DNA of 64,000 bases from Cecembia calidifontis (GCF_004216715.1 NZ_SGXG01000001.1:2526501-2590500); one strand, 5' to 3'; shown: positions 9,285 to 18,377, counted from the first letter of the stretch. A program made the numbers and translations. Notes: a model not told the origin generated them from the letters alone.

Positions 9285-10344
9285 CTTCTTGCTTTTTTCT
9301 AAGCGGCTTATCCCAAGTGAATACAGCGGAGATGGGATAGTGATCTGAATAATCTACTTCTTTATGGGTTTTAAATTGTAGAATTTTCAAAGGTTCATCA
9401 AAGAAAATATTGTCTATCCTTAGAAAGAATAACACTTTATTATAAGTAAAGCCAAAACCTCTTCCTGCTTCTTCAAAGGCATTTTTCATGTTTTTCCTTA
9501 GGTTGAAGTAGGTGTAGCTATAAGGCATGTCATTGAAGTCGCCCACCAGTATATTGACATAGGGGCTATTGCGCATGTGTTCTTCCAGTATCCCGAGTTG
9601 TGACGCCCTTGTAACCTGTCCTCTTTTCAATTTCCTGAGGGTTTGACGGTAATTCTCTTTGATTCCATCCAGATTGTTGAGATTTTCAGATTCTATGCTC
9701 ATTGACTCCAAATGCGCATTGTAGATCCGAATAGTGTCTTTGTCGATTTTGATGTCTGCGAAAATGACCCCGTTGTTGCGTTGGGTATCAAAGACCTTTC
9801 CTTCATTGATTATGGGATAGCGGCTGAAAATGGCCATACCATAGGATCTGGACCTGGGTTTACCCTCGATGATCTGATAGCTGTATTCATAGCCCAATTC
9901 GGTGCCCAAAAGTTTTGTGGTGTTTCTGGAAGGGGTTGTAGGATCCTGATAAAACTCCTGAAAACATTTGATGTCTGAGGGATTTTCCTGAAGCCATTTG
10001 ATGATGTTTTTATTGTTTTCCCGCCAGTCTCCGTTTTTGTCATAGGCGAATAAGGCCACATTGTAACTTAGAACAGATAATCCTTCCTGGTCATCTGCTT
10101 TTTTTGGAAACTGATAGGTTATTCCAATAAATTTCCAGCCTATAATAATGGCCAATAATGGGACTATTGCCAATTTTCTTCTAGCTAAAAGGAGCAGGAT
10201 GAAGAAAAGCCCGTTGATCAATAATAACAAAGGAATGGTAAGGGTAATCAACCCGACATAGGGGAAAAATTCAGGGGATATGTAGACACTATAAAATAAT
10301 GCCAAAGAGACCAAAAATAGGAGAACTGTAATGAACCGGATCAT
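9274..10344 (-). CDS. Membrane-anchored endonuclease/exonuclease/phosphatase-family protein
   Basis: Metal-dependent phosphodiesterase fold on a membrane anchor. The first ~80 residues form two or three hydrophobic helices (VLLFLVSLALFYSVYI, then LITLTIPLLLLINGLFF). The remaining ~270 residues show EEP signatures: SYNVALF, the catalytic metal ligand Glu in CFQEFYQD, YNAHLESMS, VGDFNDMPYS and the final SDHYPISAVF. Length 356 is typical of the Bacteroidota membrane-bound subgroup. The active domain probably faces the periplasm. Substrate unknown: nucleic acid, inositol phosphate or phospholipid head groups are all possible. Convergent overlap of 11 bp with the RND gene. Confidence 0.88.
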   Translation of the reverse strand: MIRFITVLLFLVSLALFYSVYISPEFFPYVGLITLTIPLLLLINGLFFILLLLARRKLAIVPLLAIIIGWKFIGITYQFPKKADDQEGLSVLSYNVALFAYDKNGDWRENNKNIIKWLQENPSDIKCFQEFYQDPTTPSRNTTKLLGTELGYEYSYQIIEGKPRSRSYGMAIFSRYPIINEGKVFDTQRNNGVIFADIKIDKDTIRIYNAHLESMSIESENLNNLDGIKENYRQTLRKLKRGQVTRASQLGILEEHMRNSPYVNILVGDFNDMPYSYTYFNLRKNMKNAFEEAGRGFGFTYNKVLFFLRIDNIFFDEPLKILQFKTHKEVDYSDHYPISAVFTWDKPLRKKQEVND

Positions 10345-10474
10345 GAAATACCTTTGAGAATTCGAAAGTATCTTTAAAACACGCTGAATGCAAGTTTTTG
10401 AAAGAAACCAATTAAAATAAACCGAAATTTTCCATCTTTTCCCCTGAGATCAGTTATGATTAGTTATACACAAA

Positions 10475-10550
10475 ACCTGCCGAGTATTTTTAGGGACGAA
10501 TCTCGAATTTCCAAGAAATTGAATGAATCCTGAGTAGCAACCCGGCAGGT
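10475..10550. repeat. Inverted repeat ACCTGCCG/CGGCAGGT with long loop
   Basis: ACCTGCCG at 10475-10482 pairs with CGGCAGGT at 10543-10550 across a ~60-bp loop; poly-A precedes and poly-T follows. It lies just beyond the end of the M24 peptidase gene, so it could work as a terminator on either strand, though the long loop is unusual. Confidence 0.5.
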
Positions 10551-10581
10551 GTTTTTCATGCATAAAATGGGTTATAAAAAA

Positions 10582-11925
10582 TTATTTGATCAGTATCAAT
10601 TCCTCCTGTGGCTCGATCAGGTATCTTGCTCCATCTTTGGTCACCACAGCAGTCTCTTCGACGGACATGGTCTTAGTGCCTCCATTGGGCAATTTCCAGG
10701 CATGAAATCCATCAAAAGCAAAGAGCATTCCTTCTTTCAGTGGTTTTACAGCAGTGGGTCTTACACTTGGATCAGGTAAGAGTCCTCCTCCAAGGTTTGG
10801 TCCTATGTCATGGGCGACATATCCTACCGGATGTCCGGTACTCCACATTACAGGTTCGGAACCTCTTTCAGCCATCCAGTCTCTTTGGGCTTTATCTACC
10901 TGGTAACCCAATACTCCCGGCTTCATGGCAGCTAAAGCAATCCTATTACCACCAATAGAAGATTCAAAATAATATTGTACAGAGTCAGGGGTTTGTGTTT
11001 CCCCTTCTCTCAGAACATAAGCAAATCTTTGGATGTCAGAAACCCACATATCCCAAACGCGGATTCCGAAATCAATTTGGATGACATCTCCGGGCATGAT
11101 TACCTTGTCTGTCGCATGGGAATGTCCTCTGTCCTGTCCGGAGTTGACATTTGGATTTTGGTCAGGATGCCAGGCGTCTTTGACTCCATATTCTTCCATT
11201 TTCTTTTTCAGAAATTTTGCGATATCCGCATCAGTGCTTATTCCCGGTTTGACTTGGGCATAGGCTTCATATTGCCATTGGGAGGTAAGTTCAGCCGCCT
11301 TGGTCATGATATCAACTTCAGCAGGCAACTTCACAGATAGCCATTCATAAATGAGTTCGTCTGCGGAAACCAATCTGCTGGCTTGTGGTCCTAAAGCCCT
11401 TTCCAGTTCGAGTTTTTGGGTATAGCTTAGTCCATCTGCCAGGGCATTGTCATTGGAAAAATTCACGGCGATTTTATTGAAGTTCTTCGCAAAAATAAAC
11501 ATAGAAGCATCACCTATAGCCGAACCACCTCTTTCTACAGGTATCACCTCATCATGTATTTTTAGATCCGCTAAGGCAGTGGCTTCACCTACAGGAGAGT
11601 AAGCCAGTGACCTAACCCTATCATTTTCCAAGAAAAAAAGAAATAGGGCAGTACCGCCGGCATTTTCACCACCGATATGGTGAGCGATCGGGTCGTTATT
11701 GTTTTCCCTACAGATAATAATCCAAGCATCTACCCCAGCAGCCTTCATGGCTTCAGGAAGTAGCTTTTGTATTCTTTCTTTTCTGATTTCCGGCCAAGGA
11801 CTAGGTCCTGAAAAAGGATTTTCAATTGTTTTCTTTTTTTCTTCTGCTTGTTGACAGGAAGCTATCAGAAGGATCAAAATGAAACCCAAAATACCCGGTT
11901 TAAATAAAGTGAAAATAGTTTTCAT
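10582..11925 (-). CDS. M24-family metallopeptidase lipoprotein (Xaa-Pro aminopeptidase-like)
   Basis: Predicted to remove N-terminal residues ahead of proline from peptides in the periplasm. ATG 11925 gives a lipoprotein signal (ILLIASC). A creatinase-type N-terminal domain is followed by the pita-bread fold. Metal ligands seen by position are Asp in VIQIDFGIRVWD, Asp in WVSDIQRFAY, His in YVAHDIGP and the last Glu in SVEETAVVT. The fourth ligand, normally the Glu of an IEPG motif, falls in LFAFDGFHAW, so it seems to be Asp or to lie elsewhere. About 447 residues. Single gene, head-to-head with the DUF2911 lipoprotein. Confidence 0.85.
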   Translation of the reverse strand: MKTIFTLFKPGILGFILILLIASCQQAEEKKKTIENPFSGPSPWPEIRKERIQKLLPEAMKAAGVDAWIIICRENNNDPIAHHIGGENAGGTALFLFFLENDRVRSLAYSPVGEATALADLKIHDEVIPVERGGSAIGDASMFIFAKNFNKIAVNFSNDNALADGLSYTQKLELERALGPQASRLVSADELIYEWLSVKLPAEVDIMTKAAELTSQWQYEAYAQVKPGISTDADIAKFLKKKMEEYGVKDAWHPDQNPNVNSGQDRGHSHATDKVIMPGDVIQIDFGIRVWDMWVSDIQRFAYVLREGETQTPDSVQYYFESSIGGNRIALAAMKPGVLGYQVDKAQRDWMAERGSEPVMWSTGHPVGYVAHDIGPNLGGGLLPDPSVRPTAVKPLKEGMLFAFDGFHAWKLPNGGTKTMSVEETAVVTKDGARYLIEPQEELILIK

Positions 11926-12052
11926 AGGTTGTTGAAATGTCTGATATGAGTTAAATTCCATGAAAAGTAAGTAAATAGGTTTTATTAAAAAAAGCTAAAT
12001 TTTAGGAATATTGGGAAATTGTCTATCTTCGAATTTGATAAAAGACCAAACT

Positions 12053-12628
12053 ATGAAAAAAACAAACATTTTGATGTTGGCGGTAATCATTGCCGGTACC
12101 ATGTTTTTCTTTGGCTGTGGTGGGGGTAAAAAAGCTGAAACTGTTGAAACAGAAACTTCCGAAATGGAAGAGACTCCAGCCCGGGATCAAAGAGCCAGTC
12201 CGCTTCGCTCATTGGAAGGGAAGATTGGAGACACAAATGTTTTAATTCAATATGGTGCCCCTTCTGTAAAGGGTAGGGTAATTTGGGGAGACCTGGTACC
12301 TTACAATGAAGTTTGGAGGACAGGCGCCAATGAATCGACTTATGTTGATTTTGACTCTGATGTTACCGTGGAAGGCAGGCCATTGAAGGCAGGAAGGTAC
12401 TCCCTGTTTACCATCCCCAGGTCATCCGGAAAATGGACAGTAATTTTCAATTCTGAATGGAATCTGGAACATGGTCATTTTCAGTACAAGCAGGAGAATG
12501 ATGTACTTAGGGTGGAATCTACTCCTCAATGGGTGGGAGAAAGCCAAGAGCAACTCAGTATTGCTATTGAAAGTCCAGGAATTGTGGTAAGATGGGAGAA
12601 ATTGGTTCTGCCAATTGTAATAGAGTAA
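12053..12628 (+). CDS. DUF2911 lipoprotein
   Basis: Function unknown. From ATG 12053 the 191-residue product has a lipoprotein signal ending FFFGCGG, a Glu/Thr-rich linker, then a DUF2911 domain recognisable from VLIQYGAPSVKGRVIWG, PYNEVWRTGANESTYVDF and AGRYSLFTIPR. The domain is common in Bacteroidota surface or periplasmic proteins. An upstream in-frame GTG/ATG would add 14 residues with no signal character. A strong terminator follows directly, so it is monocistronic. Confidence 0.88.
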   Translation: MKKTNILMLAVIIAGTMFFFGCGGGKKAETVETETSEMEETPARDQRASPLRSLEGKIGDTNVLIQYGAPSVKGRVIWGDLVPYNEVWRTGANESTYVDFDSDVTVEGRPLKAGRYSLFTIPRSSGKWTVIFNSEWNLEHGHFQYKQENDVLRVESTPQWVGESQEQLSIAIESPGIVVRWEKLVLPIVIE

Positions 12629-12644
12629 TTCACCTGGAACTTTT

Positions 12645-12682
12645 AAAAAAGAGGCTGTCCGTTTACACGAACAGCCTTTTTT
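12645..12682 (+). terminator. Rho-independent terminator after the DUF2911 gene
   Basis: AGGCTGT-CCGT / ACGA-ACAGCCT stem preceded by A6 and followed by T6, about 20 bases after the stop codon. Confidence 0.85.
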
Positions 12683-13390
12683 GTTTAAAAAATTAACCTC
12701 TCCTTTTCTATTTTTTCATTCAAATATGACAGGTTGGTCACAAAGTGCTAAAAACAATTCTATCATTGGCCAATTTAGGAACTGTTGAATGATCAATAAA
12801 ATTCTAATCGGATAAATGATAATATTTACGGAAATGGTAAAGTTTGGATGGGTTTGTTTTTAAAATGGCAAGAATAACTTATTTTAATATCAAAGCACCA
12901 ATGACTTGATCCTAGAAACCGTCACCTTGACGTAGGAAGAGTCTCCTAAAAAAATTGTCCACGCCCGCCTGCTCCGGGCAGGGATTTCACAGATTTCCAC
13001 GAAAGTTGCCTTCTGATAAAATTCATGAGGAAAGTAAACAGAGGTGATAATTTTAGCGAATTAAAGCTGGCACTTAATGCTACGGTATGTCTCGGAAATT
13101 AAGGCGGAGTCTTAAATTCGCTTTAATCTTTTTTCAACAACCTCAGGGATAATAACATTGCAGATTATGGGGAAAGCACGGCTCTCCTTCGTGTAATTGG
13201 TGTAATTCGTGGACAAAAAAATAAATTGGTCATTTCCGCCTATTTTCCAATCATCAGAATAATTAAACCTACTAATAATTAACAGTCAAATAAAACAGTT
13301 CGGTTTATTGGAATTTTTAGTACCTATAATATGTGAATTTTAACTATTTACATCTAAATTGACGGCACCTATTTCCACTTCGAATCACCT
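12683..13390. other. Gene-free spacer holding one repeat copy
   Basis: No credible reading frame is seen in these ~700 bases. The middle is a single copy of the ~243-bp palindromic repeat described separately (12956-13215). The rest is AT-rich and presumably contains the promoter of the acylase gene, though I could not place it. Confidence 0.6.
12956..13215 (+). repeat. Solitary copy of the ~243-bp nested palindromic repeat
   Basis: Begins TGTCCACG and ends ATTCGTGGACA, the same ends as the units at 43-45 kb. Inside lie the same landmarks in the same order: AAGTAAACAGAGGTGAT, GCGAATTAAAGCTGG, AAGGCGGAGTCTT, ATTCGCTTTAAT and AACCTCAGGGATAAT. It differs in having a GC-rich hairpin (CCCGCCTGCTCCGGGCAGGG) in the left arm and several base changes. 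No protein is encoded. Confidence 0.85.
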
Positions 13391-15817
13391 ATGAGATACA
13401 TTGCTTTCTTTTTGAGTCTGATCATCACGGTCGGTTTGGCAGTTCTGCTTTCCATTCAGGTAGGAACAGTACCTCCGTTGGGCCTTTTATTGGATCCCAA
13501 TCATGGCTTTTGGCAGAATGCCTACAGTGAAGATATGATTGCCAAAGAAACTATCAAACTGAATAACCTTAAAGAGCCAGTTCGGGTAGTGTACGATGAG
13601 CACCTGATACCCCATGTTTTTGCTCAAAATGAAGTAGATCTTTACAGGGTTCAGGGCTATGTTACTGCCCAGCACAGGTTATGGCAGATGGAATTTCAAA
13701 CCATGGCGGCAGCTGGAAGGATTTCTGAGATTGTCGGTCCGGTTGCCATTGAATTGGATAGAATGACCAGGAGAAAAGGATTAGCTTACAGTGCAGAGCA
13801 GGCAGTTCAATATATCAAAAACACAGATCCTGAAATTTATACCTTGATTGAGGCCTATACGGATGGGGTGAATCAATACATCGATGGCTTATCCAGCGCA
13901 AGACTTCCCCTCGAGTACAAGATTTTGGCCTATAGGCCGGAAAATTGGTCAGTTTATAAGTCACTTCTTTTGCTCAAATATATGGCGGACATGCTTGTGG
14001 GGGATAAGGATCTGGAATATACCAATATGCGGCAAACGATAGGGGATACCTTGTTGGACAAGTTATATCCTTTGTTTCCTGAAGATAATGATCCCGTTAT
14101 TGAAGCGGAAAGGGTGTGGGATTTTGAACCCATTCCCGTTAAAAAACCGGAGGGAATCACTTATCCGGATGATAAAATTCTCCTTAAGACCCTTCCTCAA
14201 CCTGAACCAGGAGTCGGATCCAATAACTGGGCGGTGGCTCCTGGGAAGACCAGAAATGGTGCAGCTATTTTGGCAAATGATCCTCACCTGAGTCTCAACT
14301 TGCCATCCTTATGGTATGCCATGCAGCTTTCAACCCCGCAACATACAGTCAAAGGAGCAACCCTTCCTGGGGCTTTGGGCATTATATCGGGTTTCAATGA
14401 AAATATCGCCTGGGGTGTTACCAATGCCACCCGGGATACAAGGGATTGGTATTCCATCCAATTCAAAGATGAAAGCCGAACCGAATACCTCTATAACGAC
14501 AGATGGATCCAGAGTACCTTCCGTGTGGAAGAAATCAAAGTGAAAGGAAAACCGTCTTTTATGGACACCGTGGTCTATACCCACCATGGTCCTGTAGTTT
14601 TTGACAGGACCTTTAGGGGAGATCGTCAGGATATCAATTTTGCATTGAAGTGGACAGCTCATTTGGAATCCAATGAACAGAAGACATTCCTCTTGTTGAA
14701 TAAAGGGAAAAACCACGATGATTATCTTTCTGCCCTAAATTTCTTTACTTCGCCGGCCCAGAATTTTGTATTTGCTTCCCGCACAGGTGATATAGCCATG
14801 AAGGTGCAGGGGAGATTTCCATTAAAGTGGGAAGGACAAGGCAAGTTTTTGATGGATGGTAACAATCCGGCTTTTGAGTGGCAGGGTTACATTCCTTTTG
14901 AGCAGAACCCGTCCACATTTAATCCTGAACGTGGATTTGTTTCCTCTGCCAATCAGCACAGTACATCGCCCAGCTACCCGTATTACATGTTCGATGATAG
15001 CTTTGAGCATTACCGTAACAGAAGGCTGAATAATATTCTGAGGGAATCTGAAAATATTACCATAGATGATATGAAGCGGTTGCAGTTTGACCAATTTCAT
15101 CTACATGCCTCCGAGGCATTGCCGGTCATGTTGCACTTGTTGGAGAAAAGTGGGGGTGTAGAAGATTTTGGAGAAGAAGGGGGTAAATATTTGGAACAAC
15201 TGATCCAATGGAATTATTATACCTTTCCCAATCAGGAGGAACCCGCTTTGTTTCAGACATGGTGGAAGCATTTGTATAAATTGATTTGGTCCCAATGGGA
15301 AAATGATTCTATTCCGGTAGTACTCCCGAATAAATACCAAACAGTTAAGTTGCTTTATAATGAACCAGAAAGTCAACTGTTTGACATGCCTAATACTCCG
15401 AAAACAGAAGTGGCGATGGATTTGGTCAGACAAAGTTTCGGAGAAATGGTCAAAGAGATCAAAGATTGGGAAGAGAATAAAGGGAGTTACGATTGGGCAG
15501 CCTTTAAGGGTACCAGGATCATGCATCTGGTACCAAATTTTGAATCTTTCAGTAGGAGAAATATTTACACAGGAGGCTACAGCGGAATTTTAAATGCGAC
15601 AAGTGAACGGCACGGGGCCAGTTGGAGGTATGTAGTGGAAATGGGGGACAAGATTACTGCTTTTGGGATTTATCCTGGTGGGCAGTCCGGGAATCCTGGA
15701 AGCAAATATTATGATAATTTTATCAAGATCTGGGCAAATGGGGATTATGTCAATTTCAATTTGAGAAAAACCACAGATAACCAAGAAGTACTATTTGTAT
15801 CCACATTCACTAATTAA
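13391..15817 (+). CDS. Penicillin acylase-family N-terminal-nucleophile hydrolase
   Basis: Ntn-hydrolase of peptidase family S45, which cleaves amide bonds such as those of acylated homoserine lactones, beta-lactam side chains or other N-acyl compounds. The 808-residue precursor starts with a membrane/signal segment (IAFFLSLIITVGLAVLL), then an alpha chain with the family motif DEHLIPHVFA and QHRLWQMEF. The autocatalytic site is GVGSNNWAV, where Ser277 would become the N-terminal nucleophile of the beta chain; NDPHLSLNLPSLWY follows as usual. Probably periplasmic. The small membrane protein gene begins 3 bp after its stop. Substrate cannot be predicted. Confidence 0.92.
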   Translation: MRYIAFFLSLIITVGLAVLLSIQVGTVPPLGLLLDPNHGFWQNAYSEDMIAKETIKLNNLKEPVRVVYDEHLIPHVFAQNEVDLYRVQGYVTAQHRLWQMEFQTMAAAGRISEIVGPVAIELDRMTRRKGLAYSAEQAVQYIKNTDPEIYTLIEAYTDGVNQYIDGLSSARLPLEYKILAYRPENWSVYKSLLLLKYMADMLVGDKDLEYTNMRQTIGDTLLDKLYPLFPEDNDPVIEAERVWDFEPIPVKKPEGITYPDDKILLKTLPQPEPGVGSNNWAVAPGKTRNGAAILANDPHLSLNLPSLWYAMQLSTPQHTVKGATLPGALGIISGFNENIAWGVTNATRDTRDWYSIQFKDESRTEYLYNDRWIQSTFRVEEIKVKGKPSFMDTVVYTHHGPVVFDRTFRGDRQDINFALKWTAHLESNEQKTFLLLNKGKNHDDYLSALNFFTSPAQNFVFASRTGDIAMKVQGRFPLKWEGQGKFLMDGNNPAFEWQGYIPFEQNPSTFNPERGFVSSANQHSTSPSYPYYMFDDSFEHYRNRRLNNILRESENITIDDMKRLQFDQFHLHASEALPVMLHLLEKSGGVEDFGEEGGKYLEQLIQWNYYTFPNQEEPALFQTWWKHLYKLIWSQWENDSIPVVLPNKYQTVKLLYNEPESQLFDMPNTPKTEVAMDLVRQSFGEMVKEIKDWEENKGSYDWAAFKGTRIMHLVPNFESFSRRNIYTGGYSGILNATSERHGASWRYVVEMGDKITAFGIYPGGQSGNPGSKYYDNFIKIWANGDYVNFNLRKTTDNQEVLFVSTFTN

Positions 15818-15820
15818 ATT

Positions 15821-16195
15821 ATGCAAAAGTTTTTGATTTTATTCGTACTCACTGCTTTGGTAGTCTATGTTTTGGGAGGTTTCCTGCCTTATTGGGGTCT
15901 GATGTTGGCTTTGGCTTTGATAGCCTTTTTTGTAGGTGCTGGAGCAGGTTCTTCCTTTTTAGCATGTGGTTTTTCTTTTGCACTGGTGTGGTTTCTGATG
16001 GTGATCAGGATTTTGGTTGTGACCAGTTCGGCATTGCCTCAGCAAATGGCGGATTTGATGGGTTTGAAAAATGATAACCTTTTATGGTTTGCCACGGCTC
16101 TGCTTGGTTTTTTAATTGGGGGTTTTTCAGGCATGACAGGCTCCTTGTTCAAAAAGCTCTTTGAAAAAAAATATGAGGGGGTGTATAGGAGGTGA
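15821..16195 (+). CDS. Small membrane protein of unknown function
   Basis: 124 residues, four hydrophobic segments (KFLILFVLTALVVYVLGGFL, WGLMLALALIAFFVGAGAGS, FALVWFLMVIRILVVTSSAL and LLWFATALLGFLIGGFSGMT) and a short basic tail. It starts 3 bp after the acylase gene and is almost certainly co-transcribed. I do not recognise a family beyond a general resemblance to small hydrophobic proteins annotated as hypothetical in Bacteroidota. Confidence 0.75.
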   Translation: MQKFLILFVLTALVVYVLGGFLPYWGLMLALALIAFFVGAGAGSSFLACGFSFALVWFLMVIRILVVTSSALPQQMADLMGLKNDNLLWFATALLGFLIGGFSGMTGSLFKKLFEKKYEGVYRR

Positions 16196-17117
16196 TTGGG
16201 AAATGAAAAGTGAGATTTCGAAAGTGGGATTTCGGGGAGAAGATCAAAGAAGGAGGGGCCAATGCAAAAGTAAAAAGGAAAAAGGAGGATTTGGCTCAGT
16301 GAGTTTGGGTGTCTGGTTTTGTTGACGAGGAGGATTTTTTGAAGCGCTAATTACGCGAATTTCACTAATTAACAAGCTTTTAAATTTGTTAGGGATCTAG
16401 ATTTTTTTCTGTAATCATACCTGCATGAGTTAATGAAATTAGGCGCGGAGCTTTTAGGATCGAGCGTTAAGAAAAGATCTTGTAGATCTTTTTAGTGGGG
16501 GGCCAGGATGAAGGGCAGGATGGAACGCTGATGACGCAGATTTGGCTGATAGTCGCAGACAAAAAACTTCGCTTTTTGAAGGAACCACAGATGAATGAGG
16601 ATGAACGCCGATAAAAGCTGCACTTTTGGTCACTCGAAGATTAAGATTTGGAAAATGAACGAAACCAGCCTAGTAGGGGCTGAACTTTCAATTGCCCGGG
16701 CTCTAAAGATATGGCTTTTCGGGGGTGAAGGCTTAGGGTGTTAGGTGATCATCATGTCCACCGAATCGGCGCACATATCTGCTGAAAAAATGAATTGTCC
16801 CACGCGGAAGATAAGGGACAAAATAAGAAGAGGGAAAAGAAAAAGGCAAAAAAGTGGGATTTCGAAATTTGGATTTCGAAGATGAGTTGCTGTTTGAGGG
16901 GTATCGGTTTTCAAAAAATACCCTGTTTAGGGTATTTACAAGTAATTCCCCTCTTTTTAAATTTGTAATGGGTGATTCAAACAACTTTTTAAAGTCAGCT
17001 TTTCATAGAAAAATGTGGGGGAAATTCTTTTGGCGTTTGTTTTTTACCCCCACCTTGTTATCCCGGATCCTGAATAATTGCAGTTTAAAAAAAGAGAAAA
17101 AAATATGTTAAAACCCT
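16196..17117. other. Gene-free spacer with degenerate repeats
   Basis: About 920 bases without a credible gene. There are purine-rich direct repeats of GTGGGATTTCG type (16210-16240 and again near 16855), a piece of the CGCGAATTTCACTAATTAAC repeat at 16350-16372 and no clear hairpin terminator after the upstream gene. Two short frames at 16733-17111 on opposite strands look like chance. Confidence 0.55.
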
Positions 17118-17147
17118 TTGCATATTTTATCTAAGCGAGTACTTTTG
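17118..17147 (+). promoter_or_regulatory. Near-consensus Bacteroidota promoter at the head of the polysaccharide locus
   Basis: TTG (in CCTTTGC) is followed 19 bases later by TACTTTTG, an exact match to the Bacteroidota -7 box TAnnTTTG at normal spacing. The start of transcription would fall near 17154, leaving a ~20-base leader before the regulator ATG at 17173. Confidence 0.7.
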
Positions 17148-17172
17148 TTGCTCAGTTAGGCAAGGCTTTTTC

Positions 17173-17685
17173 ATGCTGGATTATTTAATTACATCCAAGA
17201 CCAGACTCAGACTTTTGATCAAGTTTTTTAGCAATCCTAAAAATCAGGGACACCTGCGTGGATTGGCGGAAGAATTTGGTGAGTCAACCAATTCCATCAG
17301 GAAAGAGCTGAATCACCTGTCAGAGGCAGGTTTGTTGTTGAAGATAGCCGATAACAACAAGATAGATTATAAAGCCAATACAGAACATCCGTTATTTTCA
17401 AATTTGCATGACCTGATCCAAAAATATTTGGGTTTTGACAAGCTATTAGCTACAGTATTGGAGAGAATGGGGGATGTGAATGAGGTGGCTTTGGTAGGGG
17501 ATTATGCCAGAGGGCTCCATACCGGAAGACTCAAGGTTCAGATAGCCGGAGAGGAAGTGAATGGGGAATATTTGGAGAGGCTTTCTGAGCGTATCAAAGA
17601 ATTGATTGACAATGAGGTGGAGTTTCAGGTGACCGATCAGATCACCCATCCTGAAGCCTTGTTTTTGTACCAAAAATCCTGCTGA
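17173..17685 (+). CDS. Winged-helix regulator with nucleotidyltransferase-like tail
   Basis: 170 residues. Residues about 5-70 form an ArsR-like winged helix (LRGLAEEFGESTNSIRKELNHLSEAGLL is the recognition region). Residues about 90-165 resemble a minimal nucleotidyltransferase domain (EVALVGDYARGLHTGRLKVQIAG), but the usual GS...DSD metal-binding set is absent, so it is probably non-catalytic. Proteins of this build often precede exopolysaccharide loci in Bacteroidota, and this one stands before the SLBB exporter gene, with only a GxxExxY unit between. A role in transcription or antitermination of the locus is inferred from position. Confidence 0.78.
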   Translation: MLDYLITSKTRLRLLIKFFSNPKNQGHLRGLAEEFGESTNSIRKELNHLSEAGLLLKIADNNKIDYKANTEHPLFSNLHDLIQKYLGFDKLLATVLERMGDVNEVALVGDYARGLHTGRLKVQIAGEEVNGEYLERLSERIKELIDNEVEFQVTDQITHPEALFLYQKSC

Positions 17686-17766
17686 TTCCGTCAGTAGGAA
17701 ATTTGGGTTTCTTTTTTAATTCCTCCCTGCTAAGCACATGAAAATGTGACTGAGAGGGCGAAGCTG

Positions 17767-18335
17767 TAACCACGAATGCCTTAACCACGAATTTAATTAA
17801 ACCACGAATTTCACGAATTTCACAAATAAGAATTAAGTCAAAATTATTTAAGGTGATAGCAAAGACTATCTAAATGATTTTTAAGAAGGAGACATATGAT
17901 ATTGTTGGGGTGGCAATGATTGTTCATAAAGAGTTGGGTGGTGGATTTGTGGAAAGTGTATATCAAGAAGCTTTTGGAATTGAATTGCTTGATCATAATA
18001 TTCCATTTGAAAAAGAAGTAAAACTGCAAATTCAGTATAAAGGCAATTTACTTTCCAAATACTTCATAGCCGACTTTGTTTGTTACACCGATATATTGGT
18101 TGAGTTGAAATCCTCCGCTGCTATATCGGATGAGCACTATACCCAAGTTATCAATTACCTAAAAGCAACTAAAAAACCTCTAGGGCTTTTGTTAAACTTC
18201 GGTCCAAAGTCTCTTGAATTTAAAAGAGTGATTTTAGACCCTAATAGTAGAAGTTAATAATAAGCGGTTGAAGTCTCTCGCAGATAGTCCTAAATTCATA
18301 GAAAAAAATAGTGTAATTCGCGTAATTAGCGGTTA
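17767..18335 (+). mobile_element. Repeat-flanked GxxExxY unit (first copy)
   Basis: The left flank contains three direct copies of ACCACGAAT-type sequence (from 17767), including CCACGAATTTCACGAATTTCAC. The right flank (18311-18335) is GTGTAATTCGCGTAATTAGC followed by GGTTA, which on the other strand reads TAACCGCTAATTACGCGAAT. The flanks are therefore roughly inverted and match the end sequences of the 243-bp repeats at 43-45 kb. The unit separates the regulator from the exporter gene. Calling it mobile is inference. Confidence 0.5.
17874..18257 (+). CDS. GxxExxY-family protein (PD-(D/E)XK nuclease-like), copy 1
   Basis: 127 residues. The name-giving motif is GFVESVY (residues about 24-30). 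A PD-(D/E)XK-like core is visible: Asp in FIADFVCYTD, then VELKSS, and a helix QVINYLKATKKPLGLLLNFG. Family members are small, occur in several copies per genome and are uncharacterised. Gene edges are set by ATG 17874 and stop 18255-18257. The other copy in the window (44367-44735) shares the same order of motifs and the same kind of flanking repeats. DNA- or RNA-cleaving activity is suggested by fold only. Confidence 0.88.
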   Translation: MIFKKETYDIVGVAMIVHKELGGGFVESVYQEAFGIELLDHNIPFEKEVKLQIQYKGNLLSKYFIADFVCYTDILVELKSSAAISDEHYTQVINYLKATKKPLGLLLNFGPKSLEFKRVILDPNSRS

Positions 18336-18377
18336 AAATAACCTTCTAGCATTTCGCGGTTAAATTTCATTCTCTCC

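Noticed and set aside
14330..14716. 128-codon minus-strand frame inside the acylase gene
   Set aside because: Antisense to conserved coding sequence around the nucleophile region and without any family resemblance.
16733..17111. Two overlapping short frames on opposite strands before the polysaccharide locus
   Set aside because: No start context, no recognisable family, mutually exclusive, and the sequence is repeat-derived.
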